Part shown: piece by piece, positions 53,575 through 63,466 of the stretch
How positions within the stretch are numbered: position 1 is the stretch's first letter
Layout: each line of letters begins with the position of its first letter
Assembly (NCBI RefSeq): GCF_006716345.1
Contig: NZ_VFOX01000002.1
Span: forward strand, 372,001-436,000
From: Microbacterium saperdae
GTDB taxonomy: Bacteria; Actinomycetota; Actinomycetes; Actinomycetales; Microbacteriaceae
DNA length: 64,000 bases
Direction: 5' to 3'
Program-made: the position numbers and the translations under genes
Notes under the pieces: model-generated
Seen by the model: the letters and a program-made list of their open reading frames with translations, nothing else
What the model was told of the DNA's origin: nothing
Databases searched by the model: none

Positions 53575-55025
53575 CTGCCCAGCACCGCCTCTATGACCTT
53601 CTTCGCAATCGGAGCGGCGATCGTGTCGCCGGATCCTGATTGTCCCTGACCGCCGCCGTCCTCGACGACGACTGCTACTGCGACCGCCGGGTCGTCCGCG
53701 GGGGCGAACCCCGTGAACCACAACGTATGCGGCTTGTTTCCGTTCTCGGCTGTACCGGTTTTACCCGCCACGTTGACCCCGTCTATTCTTGCACCCTGCG
53801 CCGCGCCCGTAGAGACGCTCGCGACCATGGCGGCAGTGACCTCGTCGGCCGTGTCCGCGTCCATCGCGCGGCCGAACTCGCTGTTGTCGAACGCGCGGAT
53901 GACCGAGAGGTCGTCTCCGATCACGGCGTCGACCATGTGCGGGTTCATGACGACCCCGTCATTGGCGATTCCCGCTGCGACCATCGCGATCTGCAGGGGG
54001 GTCGCGGTGACCTGCCCCTGTCCGAAACCGGTCAACGCGGTCTGCGCATCGTCGAGCCCACGGGGGTAGCTGGACGGCGTCGACGTGAGCGGCGTGTCGA
54101 AGCTCTTGTTGAAGCCGAACTTCTCGGCCATCTCGCGGATCGCGTCGTCGCCGAGTTCGACGGCGAGTTCCGCCATCGGGATGTTGCAGCTCAGGCGGAT
54201 CGCCTCGGCGATCGTCACCGTGGCGCCGGGCCCGCAGGCACTGCCCCAGGCGTTGGACACCTTGCTGGACGAACCGGGGAGTGTGTACGAGGCGGGGTTC
54301 GGAAGCGTGGACTCGGGGGTCCAGTCGCCGCTCGCGAACGCGGCAGCGGCGACCACGATCTTGAAGGTGGATCCGGGTGGGTTCAGGTCGCCGGCGATGG
54401 CACGGTTGGACAGCGGCTTCGAGGGGTCGGCGGCGAGCTGCGCGTAGGCGGAGTTCGCGGCATCCGCATCGTGGGTCGCGAGCAGGTTCGTGTCGAAACC
54501 GGGCGTCGAGACCATGGCCAGGATGCGTCCGGTCTTCGGCTCGATCGCGACGACGGCGCCCGTGAGGCCGTCGAGCGCCTCGTAGGCCGCGCGCTGGGCC
54601 GCCGTGTCGAGCGAGAGCTCGACGCTGAAACCGCGCTGCGGCTGACCTGAGATGATGCGCTCGATCTCGGCGAAGAACGCGTTGGAACCGGTGCCGGACA
54701 GATCCGTGTTCATGGCCTGCTCGATGCCCGTCCGGGAGTCCAGAGCCGCATTGAAGTAGCCGGTGACCGGTTCCCACATCGCGGCATCCGCATAGACGCG
54801 CTGGAACTGGTACTGGTCGTCGCTGGGTACCGAGGTCGCGATCGCGGTGCCGTTGACGATGATCGATCCGCGCTGGATCTCGTAGCTGTCGAGGCGCGTG
54901 CGCTTGTTGTTCGGGTTCTGCGCCAACGCATCGGCCTCGACGACCTGGATCCAGCTGGTGGCGGCGAAGAGCGCGATGAACATGAACAGCATCACGATGC
55001 TCAGACGGCGGAGTTCACGGGTCAT
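53571..55025 (-). CDS. pbpA: class B penicillin-binding protein (PbpA type)
   Basis: 484 residues. N-terminal membrane helix, dimerisation domain, then transpeptidase motifs: PPGSTFKIV (catalytic Ser), LSCNIPMAELA (SxN) and VAGKTGTAEN. Cross-links peptidoglycan with the RodA-type partner upstream. Part of the actinobacterial envelope cluster. Confidence 0.95.
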
Positions 55026-55092
55026 GAGGCGTCACCCCCCGCTGCGCAGAGGATCGAGAAGGAGGGGAGCTGGCCCGGAGCCTGTCGACGGG

Positions 55093-56478
55093 TCATCCGA
55101 TCACCACCCGGGGCTGGCGGCGGACGCCGTCGGAGATGCGCAGGAGCAGCGCCACGATGAGCCAGTTGGCCACGAGCGAGGAACCTCCGGCGGCGAGGAA
55201 CGGGGTCGTCAAGCCGGTCAGCGGGATGACCCGCGTGACGCCGCCGACCATGATGAACACCTGCAGCGCGATCGTGAACGAGAGGCCGGTCGCGAGCAGC
55301 TTGCCGAAGTCATCCTGACCCGCGAGGCCGATGCGCACCCCGCGGCTCACGAACACCATGTAGAGGCACAGGATTGCGAAAAGGCCGATCAGGCCGAGTT
55401 CTTCGCCGAGGCTGGTGATGATGTAGTCACTGTGCGCGAGGGGGGTGACCTCGGGTCGGCCCTGGCCCCATCCGGTGCCGATCAAGCCGCCGCGCGCCAG
55501 GCCGAACAGGCCCTGCATCGGCTGGTAGCCCGCGACGTCGGGGTCGACGTAATTCGGGTCGAACAGGAACAGCCAGTTGATGAAACGGCCGCGCACGTAG
55601 CTGAGGATCTGGGTGGCCACGGCGACGCCGGCGACCACGAGACCCAGACCGATCACGACCCAGCTGGTCTTGCCCGTCGCCACGTAGAGCATCGCGACGA
55701 ACATCCCGAAGATGAGCGTTCCGGTGCCGAGGTCGCGCTGCAGCACGATGATGCCGAGCGAGATGACCCAGACCACGAGCACCGGTCCGAGCTCGCGCAT
55801 GCGCGGCCATGTCATGCCGAGGAAACGCGTGCCGACCGAGGTGAGGCTCTCGCGCGTGCGCACCAGGTAGCCGGCGAAGAAGATCGCGAGGCAGATCTTC
55901 GCGAGCTCGCCGGGCTGGAAGGCGAAGACACCGCCCAGCGACACCCACACCGCCGCGTTCGCATCGGCGATGCGCAGTCCCGGTACGAAGGGCAGCAGCA
56001 GGAGCAGGATGCCGGCGAGGCCGAAGATGTAGGTGTAGCGGAAGAGGATGCGGTAGTTGCGCAGCGCGATCACGACCGCGATGGCGCCCGCGAGAGAGAT
56101 CGCCGTCCACGCCAGCTGCTTGGTGGAATAGGCATCCCAGCCGGTGTTCTTGAACGCGATGTCGATGCGGTAGATCATCGCGATGCCGAGTCCGGTGAGC
56201 AGTGTGGCGATCGGGAGCACGAACGGGTCGGCGTCGGAGGCCACGGCCCGCAGCACGAAATGCAGCGCGAACGCCAGCACGGCCAGGCCGCCGCCGATCC
56301 CGAGGACCACGGGGTCGATCACACCGAGCGCGCCGAGCTGCACGAGGGTCAGCGATGCCCCGGCGATGGCGCACGCGAACAGCAGCAGCCAGAACTCACG
56401 GTTGCGCTGCGTCTGGGGCAGGCGGATGCGCTTGAGCGCCTTGATGACGCTGGTGTCGGCGGAGACGTCGGTACTCAT
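55093..56478 (-). CDS. rodA: FtsW/RodA/SpoVE-family peptidoglycan polymerase
   Basis: 461 residues, ten or more membrane helices. SEDS motifs: FAFQPGELAKICLAIFFAGYLVR, LQRDLGTGTLIFGMF, GLFGLARGGLIGTGWGQGRPE, YIITSLGEELGLIG and GVTRVIPLTGLTTPFLAAGGSSLVANW. Glycosyltransferase partner of PbpA. Start overlaps the pstP stop (ATGA). Named rodA by cluster position; an FtsW-type role cannot be excluded. Confidence 0.94.
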   Translation of the reverse strand: MSTDVSADTSVIKALKRIRLPQTQRNREFWLLLFACAIAGASLTLVQLGALGVIDPVVLGIGGGLAVLAFALHFVLRAVASDADPFVLPIATLLTGLGIAMIYRIDIAFKNTGWDAYSTKQLAWTAISLAGAIAVVIALRNYRILFRYTYIFGLAGILLLLLPFVPGLRIADANAAVWVSLGGVFAFQPGELAKICLAIFFAGYLVRTRESLTSVGTRFLGMTWPRMRELGPVLVVWVISLGIIVLQRDLGTGTLIFGMFVAMLYVATGKTSWVVIGLGLVVAGVAVATQILSYVRGRFINWLFLFDPNYVDPDVAGYQPMQGLFGLARGGLIGTGWGQGRPEVTPLAHSDYIITSLGEELGLIGLFAILCLYMVFVSRGVRIGLAGQDDFGKLLATGLSFTIALQVFIMVGGVTRVIPLTGLTTPFLAAGGSSLVANWLIVALLLRISDGVRRQPRVVIG

Positions 56479-57782
56479 CCGTCACCTCCGGCCGGGGTCT
56501 CGGTCGGCATCGGCATGGGCGATGGCGTCGGAGAGGGCGTCGGGAGGGCGTTCGCATCGGCCCCGGCCCGCAGCCGGTCGACGATCGCCATCGCATCCGA
56601 CAGCGATCGGGCCGAGATCGTGCGCTCCACGGAGGCGCGCTGGTACTCGGGCAGGTTCGCGAGCAGGATGTCGGTGTCCTGCACCGGCGTCGAGAGGGTG
56701 ATCGGCCCGATGTTCTGCTGCACACCCTGGAAGATCACGACGCTGTCGTCGTCGGCGCCGATGAAGTAGCGCGTCTGCGTCCAGCTGTAGGCGGCGAACG
56801 CCGCGAAGCCGAGCATCGCGATGACCACGAGCACGCCGGCGATCCAGCCCAGGCGGCGACGCTTCGCGCGTCGGCGGTCCTCTTCGATGAGCTCCTCGAG
56901 GTACTCCGCTGCGGGCTCGAAGTGGCTCGGTTCGTTCGCGGCCTGGCGCACGGGGTGCAGCCAGTTCGAACGGGCGGGACGGGCGGAGGGCACGAGCAGG
57001 CCGGAGGGGTTCGAGGCGGCTCCGACGATCGTCGGGGTGCCGGAGGAGAGCGGATGCTGTCCGCCCACGTCGACCAGCACGATCGTGACGTTGTCGGGCG
57101 CTCCGCCGTCGAGGGCCTGCTTGAGCAGGTTGTCGGCCGTGCGGCCCGGGGCGAGGCCCAGGCGCATGGCCTTGAGCACACGGGTCTCGTCGACCACGCC
57201 GGAGAGGCCGTCGGAGCACAGCAGCCAGCGATCGCCGGGCTGGGTGTGCATCACGAACAGGTCGAGCTCCGGATCGGAGTCCATGTCGCTGAGCACGCGC
57301 ATCAGCACCGAGCGGCGCGGGTGGTAGCGCGCCTCCTCGGGGGTGATGCGACCGGAGTCGACGAGACGCTGCACGAAAGTGTGGTCAGCCGTGATCTGGG
57401 TCAGCGCGTCGTCGCGGTAGAGGTAGATGCGGGAGTCGCCGATGTGGCCGATGACGGCGTAGTCGTCGACCATGATGATCGCGCTGACCGTGGTGCCGAG
57501 GCCCGCGAGTTCCGGACGCTCCTTGGCGGCGCGGATGAGGTCTCCGGCGGCGGTGGTGACGGCGGCCTGCAGCGATGCCTGCGCGTCTTCGGTGGACGCG
57601 TAACCCTGGTCGAGGGGCTCGAGTCGCTGGATCGCGATGCTCGAGGCGACGTCGCCGCCGGCGTGGCCGCCCATGCCGTCGGCGACGGCGAACAGGTTCG
57701 CCCCGGAGTATCCGGAGTCCTGGTTGTTGGAGCGGACCTTCCCGGTATGGGAGATCGCAGAGCTCGAGCCTTCGAAGACCAT
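56475..57782 (-). CDS. pstP: PP2C-family serine/threonine phosphatase PstP
   Basis: 435 residues. PP2C motifs VRSNNQDSGYSG, FAVADGMGGHAGGDVAS, HIGDSRIYLYRD, LLCSDGLSGVVDE and APDNVTIVLVDVG. A membrane helix lies near 312-335, followed by an extracellular part and a Pro/Thr/Met-rich tail. It dephosphorylates PknA, PknB and their substrates. Confidence 0.95.
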   Translation of the reverse strand: MVFEGSSSAISHTGKVRSNNQDSGYSGANLFAVADGMGGHAGGDVASSIAIQRLEPLDQGYASTEDAQASLQAAVTTAAGDLIRAAKERPELAGLGTTVSAIIMVDDYAVIGHIGDSRIYLYRDDALTQITADHTFVQRLVDSGRITPEEARYHPRRSVLMRVLSDMDSDPELDLFVMHTQPGDRWLLCSDGLSGVVDETRVLKAMRLGLAPGRTADNLLKQALDGGAPDNVTIVLVDVGGQHPLSSGTPTIVGAASNPSGLLVPSARPARSNWLHPVRQAANEPSHFEPAAEYLEELIEEDRRRAKRRRLGWIAGVLVVIAMLGFAAFAAYSWTQTRYFIGADDDSVVIFQGVQQNIGPITLSTPVQDTDILLANLPEYQRASVERTISARSLSDAMAIVDRLRAGADANALPTPSPTPSPMPMPTETPAGGDG

Positions 57783-57789
57783 GCCGGGG

Positions 57790-58314
57790 TCAGGCTCGCA
57801 GCTCGAAGGTCGTGGCGCCCACCTTGATGGGCGTGCCGAGCGAGAGGTTGACGGGGGAGCCCGAGACCCGCTGACCGGCGACGAAGGTGCCGTTGGTGGA
57901 GTCCAGGTCCTGGATGGCCCAGCTGTCGCCGCGCAGCATGAGGCGCGCGTGGTGGCTGGAGGTGTAGTCGTCGCGGATCACGAGGGCCGACTCGCTGGAG
58001 CGTCCGATCGTGAGGGAGTCGGCGCCGAGAGGGAGCTCCAGCCCGGCCTTGGGGCCGGACGTGATCACGAGGCGCTTCGCGGTGGCGATCGTCGCGGGAC
58101 CCGTCGAGGGCTTCGCGGATGCCGGCCGCGGAGCCTGCACGGGAGCCGGAGTCGCGCTCGCCGCGGGAGCACCGCCCGCCGTCGCCTCGACGGGGAGCTT
58201 GCGCACCTTGACGCCGAACAGGTCGGCGCGCAGCGAGTAGATGACGCCGAAGACGAAGAACCACAGCACGACCAGGAAGCCGATGCGCAGCAGAAGAAGG
58301 ACGAGTTCACTCAT
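57790..58314 (-). CDS. fhaB: FHA-domain membrane protein FhaB (FipA type)
   Basis: 174 residues. N-terminal membrane helix (VLLLLRIGFLVVLWFFVFGV), linker, then an FHA domain (LTIGRSSESALVIRDDYTSSHHARL, DSTNGTFVAGQRV) that binds phosphothreonine. Partner of the kinases in septal and elongation control. Seven bases from pstP. Confidence 0.93.
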   Translation of the reverse strand: MSELVLLLLRIGFLVVLWFFVFGVIYSLRADLFGVKVRKLPVEATAGGAPAASATPAPVQAPRPASAKPSTGPATIATAKRLVITSGPKAGLELPLGADSLTIGRSSESALVIRDDYTSSHHARLMLRGDSWAIQDLDSTNGTFVAGQRVSGSPVNLSLGTPIKVGATTFELRA

Positions 58315-59027
58315 GACAGGGCTCCGAACGCCCGGGTGGAGTCATCCGTCGGGCGCGAAGGCGTCGCGACCGGGACGATCTTGAACACCAGGTCGGTGCG
58401 GCCGATCGTGATCGTGGTGTCGGAGGGGAGCGCGGCTTCGCGCAGCTTCTGCCCGTTGACCTTGGTGCCGTTGGTGGAGCCGAGGTCGCGCATCATGGCG
58501 CGCTCGCCGTCCCACAGGATCTCGGCGTGCTTGCGGCTGGATCCGGCATCCGCGATCGTGATGTCGGCATCCGTTCCCCGGCCGATGACCGTGCGGGCGC
58601 GGGTGATCGAGTGACGGCGTCCGTCGACATCGACCACGGCCTGCCAGCTGACGCGGCCTTCGACCGTGCCGGAGCTGACGCGCACGGTGCCGGTGGCGAC
58701 CTTGTCATCCGCTTCGAGAGAGATCGCGAGCGGACCGGCGAAGCTGTACCCCTGTGCCTTGGAGTGCTTGGTCAGGAGGGCGTGCAGTTCGTCGGTCAGC
58801 GCGCCGCCGAGCCCGCGCATGCGATCCGCGTCGTCGGGGCTGAGACGCACGACATAGCTGTTGGGCGCGATGATGCGGTCGCGGCTCACGACCGCGGCTT
58901 TCGTATCGGCCTCACGCCGGAGCGCCGAAGCGATCTCCACCGGCTGGATGCCGCTGCGGAAGGTCTTCGCGAAGGCGCCGTTCACGGCGCGCTCGAGACC
59001 CTTCTCAAAGCTGTCAAGTAGTCCCAC
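58311..59027 (-). CDS. fhaA: FhaA: DUF3662 plus FHA domain protein
   Basis: 238 residues. GTG at 59027 preceded by AGAGGAG, giving the usual start VGLLDSFEKGLERAVNGAFA. DUF3662 (1-130) is followed by an FHA domain (RTVIGRGTDADITIADAGSSRKHAEI, DLGSTNGTKVNGQ). First gene of the fhaA-fhaB-pstP-rodA-pbpA-pknA-pknB cluster; overlaps fhaB by 4 bases. Confidence 0.94.
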   Translation of the reverse strand: MGLLDSFEKGLERAVNGAFAKTFRSGIQPVEIASALRREADTKAAVVSRDRIIAPNSYVVRLSPDDADRMRGLGGALTDELHALLTKHSKAQGYSFAGPLAISLEADDKVATGTVRVSSGTVEGRVSWQAVVDVDGRRHSITRARTVIGRGTDADITIADAGSSRKHAEILWDGERAMMRDLGSTNGTKVNGQKLREAALPSDTTITIGRTDLVFKIVPVATPSRPTDDSTRAFGALS

Positions 59028-59217
59028 TGGGCTCCTCTGGCATGCCAACTGGTAGGGACATCGTAGCCAGGTGACCTGGAAGTGCGCCCCGCAGCGGCGT
59101 CGTTGAGCGAAATCCGGGCGCGTCCCCGACCCCGAACCGCCGGATGCCGCGCTGATTTCTCGGCGGTCCAGACGCGTGATATCCTCGCAAAGTTGAGTTC
59201 TTCGGAACGAGACGCTC

Positions 59218-59300
59218 GCGCGAGTGGCGGAATGGTAGACGCGCTGGCTTCAGGTGCCAGTGTCCTTATGGACGTGGGGGTTCAAGTCCCCCCTCGCGCA
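59218..59300 (+). tRNA. tRNA-Leu (CAG anticodon)
   Basis: 83 bases with a long variable arm (class II). Acceptor GCGCGAG / CTCGCGC plus discriminator A; anticodon stem CTGGC/GCCAG with loop TTCAGGT. Confidence 0.95.
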
Positions 59301-59309
59301 CAGCGAGAT

Positions 59310-59341
59310 GAAGGGCCCGGTCCGGTTGGATCGGGCCCTTC
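59310..59341 (+). terminator. terminator of tRNA-Leu
   Basis: 14-bp stem GAAGGGCCCGGTCC / GGATCGGGCCCTTC (one G-U), 4-base loop, then ATCGTTCTC. The 235 bases from here to the next gene show nothing else clear. Confidence 0.85.
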
Positions 59342-59575
59342 ATCGTTCTCGGGAGACATCCGTCGCCGGTCGCAGAATCGCCGATTCGCGCTCCTTCAGC
59401 TCTTGTTCCCGTCTGCGTCAGGTGTGGGGCCGGCGGAGGCGACCTCGATGCCCGGCCAGTCGCGGAACACGCTGCGACCCTGCTCGCCATCGTCCGATCT
59501 CCTGCCGCCGTGGACAATCCTCCGCGCTCGCGACATGTACAGGGTGTAGGTGTTGACGAGCGAAGGGCATGAGCC

Positions 59576-60166
59576 ATGGACGAGAACGACCTGGAAACGC
59601 GACTGCGGGCTACGGCCCCCACGGTGACCGGCCCGCTGGGGCTGTCAGCGCATCGGCAGCGCATCCTGACCGACCTTCGATCGCGGCGCCGTCGTGCGAC
59701 GAGGCTCTGGACCGGTGCCGCCGTGGCCACGGTGGTGATGGTGGGTGCAGGGTCCGTCGCCGTCGCGGGCAACGGCATGGAGACCCCCTGGGGGTGGACC
59801 GCTGACAACGTGTTCTCGATCCCCGGCCCCGACGGCAAGACCTGCTTCGCCGGCATCCAGGTCCACGCCGAGGGCGTGCCGGATGACGCGGAGATCGTTC
59901 TGACTGCTCGCGACATCGTCGCGTCGATCGAGCTCACCGACCTCGACACGTCGGATCGCGAAGCCGAGCTCGCCGCCGAGATCGGCACGCCCTTCGACGA
60001 CGGGTCGCCCGGCACGGTGTTCTACACCCCCGAGGAGATGAAGCAGTCAGCGGTCCACGAGGCGGTCGCGGAGATCCTCTGGGCAAAGCTCGATGCCAGG
60101 GGACTGACCAGTCCTGAGGAGAACGTCCCCGTGAGCCTGTTCTCCGAGAACCGCGGCTGCAACTGA
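59576..60166 (+). CDS. membrane protein, probable anti-sigma factor
   Basis: 196 residues: about 40 cytoplasmic residues (LRATAPTVTGPLGLSAHRQRILTDL), one membrane helix (AAVATVVMVGAGSVAVAG), then an outside domain with two Cys (KTCFAGIQVHAEG, ENRGCN). No family named. Directly coupled to the sigma gene after it (TGATG), so an anti-sigma role is inferred. Confidence 0.8.
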   Translation: MDENDLETRLRATAPTVTGPLGLSAHRQRILTDLRSRRRRATRLWTGAAVATVVMVGAGSVAVAGNGMETPWGWTADNVFSIPGPDGKTCFAGIQVHAEGVPDDAEIVLTARDIVASIELTDLDTSDREAELAAEIGTPFDDGSPGTVFYTPEEMKQSAVHEAVAEILWAKLDARGLTSPEENVPVSLFSENRGCN

Positions 60167-60687
60167 TGCGGAGCAGGGCAGCGCAGACGGACCTGTTCGA
60201 CGAGCAGATCCGCGCCAACGAGGCCGACCTGTTGGCCTACTTCCAACGCCGAACGCCCAACGGAGCGGATGCCGCGGATGCCTTCGGGGAACTGCTGCTG
60301 ATCGCTTGGAAGCAACGCGGGAAGATCCCCTCCGAGGCGATCGCGGCGCGCATGTGGTTGTTCGGCGCCGCACGGAACGTCCTCCAGAATCAGCGGCGGT
60401 CCACGCAGCGCGCATCCGAGGCGGTGCAGCGTCTCGCCGACACGATGCGCGTGCTCGTGCCCGAGTTCTCCCGCGATGAAGACAGCGTGATACTGCGCGC
60501 CGCGATCCAGGACCTGCCGCCGGAAGATGCCGAGCTGATGAAGCTCGTCTACTGGGACGGTTTCCGCTCGCACGAGGCGGCGGCGATCCTCGGGCTCAAC
60601 CCCTCGACGGCACGCTCCCGGATCGCCAAGTCGCTCGGCGAGCTCCGGCGCGTGTTCGTCGTGGACGTCGTCGGCCCGAAGCAGTGA
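60166..60687 (+). CDS. ECF-type RNA polymerase sigma factor
   Basis: 173 residues. Region 2: EADLLAYFQRRTPNG... DAFGELLLIAWKQRG... MWLFGAARNVLQNQRR; region 4: LPPEDAELMKLVYWDGFRSHEAAAILGLNPSTARSRIAK. Unusual order, partner gene first. Overlaps the next small gene by GTGA. Confidence 0.88.
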   Translation: MRSRAAQTDLFDEQIRANEADLLAYFQRRTPNGADAADAFGELLLIAWKQRGKIPSEAIAARMWLFGAARNVLQNQRRSTQRASEAVQRLADTMRVLVPEFSRDEDSVILRAAIQDLPPEDAELMKLVYWDGFRSHEAAAILGLNPSTARSRIAKSLGELRRVFVVDVVGPKQ

Positions 60688-60827
60688 GCACCGGCAGGCA
60701 TCCCGTGCCGCAGCGCGACATCGACCCCGCAGACCTCTTCCTTCCTCCGACGGAGCCCATCGACATCACCTGGATGCAGGCGGCGCTCGCCGGCACGCTC
60801 CCTGAGGATGTTGACTTCCCGCGGTGA
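60684..60827 (+). CDS. 47-residue protein at the end of the sigma operon
   Basis: GTG at 60684 overlaps the sigma stop as GTGA; the frame reads VSTGRHPVPQRDIDPADLFL... to a TGA at 60825. Acidic, with no membrane helix. The coupling supports a real gene; no family recognised. Confidence 0.55.
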   Translation: MSTGRHPVPQRDIDPADLFLPPTEPIDITWMQAALAGTLPEDVDFPR

Positions 60828-60953
60828 CTCGATATGGTCGGTGGTTACGCCTGCTGGCCTCCAGCAGGGAAACCGACGCAGGTCTGTGAGCGACCGGGGC
60901 CCGACTTCGCCCCGTGCACCACGCCTGCGTCGCTGTCTATCGAAGGATCTGCC

Positions 60954-61346
60954 ATGACTTCACCCGCCGTGTGGATGCCGCCTGCCACCCTTGCCGCCCT
61001 CCAGGCCGAGATCGCGACCCTGGAAGCCCAGGGGAGCGAGGCGACTCTCTCCGACAAGGCTCGTGCGGTGGAGCTGCGCGCGCTCGTGCGGAACGCGGAC
61101 GTCGCGGTGAAGCCCAACGACGGTCTCGTGGAGCCCGGGATGCTCGTCACCGTCGGGTTCGCCGATGGCAGCACGGACACCTTCCTCCTCGGCGAACGCA
61201 CCGTGCTGGCCGATGATCGTGCCCTCTCGCCGCGCTCGCCGCTGGGTGCTGCCGTCAACGGCAGATACGTGGGCGACGACGTCACCTACACGGCGCCCAA
61301 TGGCCCTGCGACCGTCTCGGTGCTCGCGGCGGAACCCGCCGCCTGA
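60954..61346 (+). CDS. GreA/GreB C-terminal-like protein
   Basis: 130 residues, start after GAAGGATCTGCC. A short helical N-terminus (LAALQAEIATLEAQG) then a beta domain with VTVGFADGSTDTFLLGE, SPRSPLGAAVNGRYVGDDVTYTAP, the FKBP-like fold of transcript cleavage factors. The long coiled coil with acidic tip is missing, so cleavage activity is unlikely. It may bind RNA polymerase. Confidence 0.8.
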   Translation: MTSPAVWMPPATLAALQAEIATLEAQGSEATLSDKARAVELRALVRNADVAVKPNDGLVEPGMLVTVGFADGSTDTFLLGERTVLADDRALSPRSPLGAAVNGRYVGDDVTYTAPNGPATVSVLAAEPAA

Positions 61347-61359
61347 CCGCGGGAACGCG

Positions 61360-61917
61360 CTACGCCGGGCCCACGGCCTTGCCGAGGAAATGGTCGGCAT
61401 ACGGCGACGTGCTGAACGGCTCGACCGGCACGTAGCCCGCGCGTTCGTAGAGCCGACGCGCTTCGACGAGATCTTCACGCACGGTGAGCCGCAACCGGTG
61501 CAGTCCGCGTTCGGCTGCGATCGTCTCCAGCTCTCCGAGCAGCGCGCGGGCGGCGCCCGATCCGCGAGCGACCGGATCGAGAAAGACCCGGGTGACCTCA
61601 CCGACGCCAGGGGCGACCACACGAACTCCTGCGCAGCCGAGTACGCCCGCCGGCGATTGCGCGAGGACGAGGTACCCCGTCTCGCCCTGGAGGTCGTCGC
61701 TCGGTTCGTCACTCATCGCGCGAGCGACCTCTTCCGACGTCGCCGGTCGACCCCAATACCTGCTCACGATGTCGGCGAAGAACCGGGTCAGCAGCGACGT
61801 CGCCTCCGCGGCGCGGGGGTCGACCACCGTGAACGTGAGGCTCGGCCGGTCATCACCGTCGCGCTCGGGGGAGCGTGCGGGATCGTGGGGGATCGGGTCT
61901 GCAGAGGAGAACGGCAC
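61360..61917 (-). CDS. GNAT-family N-acetyltransferase
   Basis: 185 residues. GNAT core: LVLAQSPAGVLGCAGVRVV, EVTRVFLDPVARGSGAARALLGELE (acetyl-CoA loop, degenerate RxxGxG/A), LRLTVREDLVEARRLYERAGYVPV. Substrate unknown. Convergent with the GreA-like gene. Confidence 0.88.
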   Translation of the reverse strand: MPFSSADPIPHDPARSPERDGDDRPSLTFTVVDPRAAEATSLLTRFFADIVSRYWGRPATSEEVARAMSDEPSDDLQGETGYLVLAQSPAGVLGCAGVRVVAPGVGEVTRVFLDPVARGSGAARALLGELETIAAERGLHRLRLTVREDLVEARRLYERAGYVPVEPFSTSPYADHFLGKAVGPA

Positions 61918-62045
61918 CCGTCGACTCTAGGCGCGCGCCTTGCGACTGACGGAGATCACGCCGGTGTCTGACTCCGTGACCGGCCGGCATCCCTATCGTG
62001 TGAGCGAGGCCTGGTGCAGAGGCCGCACCCGCCCGATGGCTGCGC

Positions 62046-62327
62046 CTAGAACGTGTCGAGGTTGACGAGGTTGTTGGCGCCCAGACCATCCGCATGGGTG
62101 CGCAGGTAGGGGCTCCCTCGGCCCGGTCTGACGACGGCGACTCGCACGCGGTCCGCGCCGGAGCCCACGTGGGCCTCGCCCCCCTTGACCTCGAGCCAGG
62201 CGACGAGCGACGGCTTGTCGATCTCGCCGACCTTGCCGGATTCCGGGTTCACCCACCGGTACCGGACGATCTCATCCGCCGTACGGGCCGTGCTGCCGAA
62301 CCGTACTCTCGTGATCTCGATTGCCAT
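62046..62327 (-). CDS. DUF3892 protein
   Basis: 93 residues: MAIEITRVRFGS... ADEIVRYRWVNPESGKVGEIDKPSLVAWLE... GRGSPYLRTHADGLGANNLVNLDTF, the DUF3892 pattern. Unknown function. ATG 62327 chosen; a GTG nine bases earlier is possible. Confidence 0.82.
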   Translation of the reverse strand: MAIEITRVRFGSTARTADEIVRYRWVNPESGKVGEIDKPSLVAWLEVKGGEAHVGSGADRVRVAVVRPGRGSPYLRTHADGLGANNLVNLDTF

Positions 62328-62479
62328 ACCTGCCACCCCGTCGCATCGCCGCGGCTGTCGCGGACGCTCTCCAGTCTTCGTGAGGCACGCGACCTCGACG
62401 TGCGGGCCGGGTGCAGCTCTTTCGTTGCTCCTGCGGAATCCTTACCGAATTCGCCTCACGGTGCGGGGGCGCATCGAGC

Positions 62480-63466
62480 TCAGCGCCCGGCATCCCACAT
62501 CGTGTACGAGATCACGCCCACGGGGAGCGTGTCGAGCGGCTCGGTCAGCTCGCTCTCGGTGCCCACCATGCGGCCCGTCTCGACGGAGAGGAACACGGTC
62601 TCGACCCGCTCGGGGATGGTCGACGCGACACGGAGGCCGATGACGTCGCGCCCGAGGCGGTCCGTCGTCTCACCGAGCACCTGCACGTCGCCGGTGTCGG
62701 CCAGCAGGCGCAGCAGCGTCGCATGCTGCTCATCGCTCAAGGTCCAGTACTGCATCAGCCCGGTGATCGCGGCGAGCAGCTCGCCGGATGACGAATCCGG
62801 GGTGGCGCCGAACACGGCCAGCGCGGCCTCGAGCTCGGCAGGCGAACTTCCGGAGAGGTTCGCCGCTTCGGGGGCCAGTGTGAACTCCTCCGGGGGGATG
62901 ACGACCTCGTCGATCAGGTCTCCGGGCTGGTACTCGCTCGGTTCGACACCGGCGGGCCGCTCGGCATCCGACCAGTACGGGTCACCGGCGACGATGGTGC
63001 TCGTGGCCGTCTCACCCGGGGCCCACACGAAGGTGATGTCCTGAGGGACGACCTCGACGTGGCCCTCCTCCATGTCGACGCTCCAGCCCCAACCGACGGA
63101 GTGGACTCGCGACTCCTGTTCGACGTCTGGCGGAGCGAGCAACGCCTGCTCGGCATCATCCACGACCTGGGCGAGCGAGCCGGAGGACCGGTACTCGAGC
63201 GGCGGCGGAGTGAGCGCCACTGCCTGCCCGGTCGGAGCGAAGACGTTCGCGGCGACCACGGCTGCCACCGCGACGGTCGCGACAGCGGTCGTGAGTCCGG
63301 CCCAGAGGAGCGTCTTGCGCGGGCGCGTCTTCCGGGGGCGCGCGGTTCCCCGGATGATGCCCTCGCGGATCGCGATGTGCGCGGCGGAGAGCCCGGCGGC
63401 ATCCTGTTTCGGCGCGGGGTTCGCTGCCCGCAGGAGCCGGTCGAGTTCGTCATCGGAGACGTTCAT
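62480..63466 (-). CDS. CU044_5270-type membrane protein, probable anti-sigma partner
   Basis: 328 residues. Cytoplasmic start (MNVSDDELDRLLRAANPAP), helix (LLWAGLTTAVATVAVAAVVAA), large outside domain ending in QVLGETTDRLGRDVIGLRV and VISYTMWDAGR. Chromosomal homologue of 23896-24891. Start overlaps the sigma stop (ATGA). Confidence 0.87.
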   Translation of the reverse strand: MNVSDDELDRLLRAANPAPKQDAAGLSAAHIAIREGIIRGTARPRKTRPRKTLLWAGLTTAVATVAVAAVVAANVFAPTGQAVALTPPPLEYRSSGSLAQVVDDAEQALLAPPDVEQESRVHSVGWGWSVDMEEGHVEVVPQDITFVWAPGETATSTIVAGDPYWSDAERPAGVEPSEYQPGDLIDEVVIPPEEFTLAPEAANLSGSSPAELEAALAVFGATPDSSSGELLAAITGLMQYWTLSDEQHATLLRLLADTGDVQVLGETTDRLGRDVIGLRVASTIPERVETVFLSVETGRMVGTESELTEPLDTLPVGVISYTMWDAGR

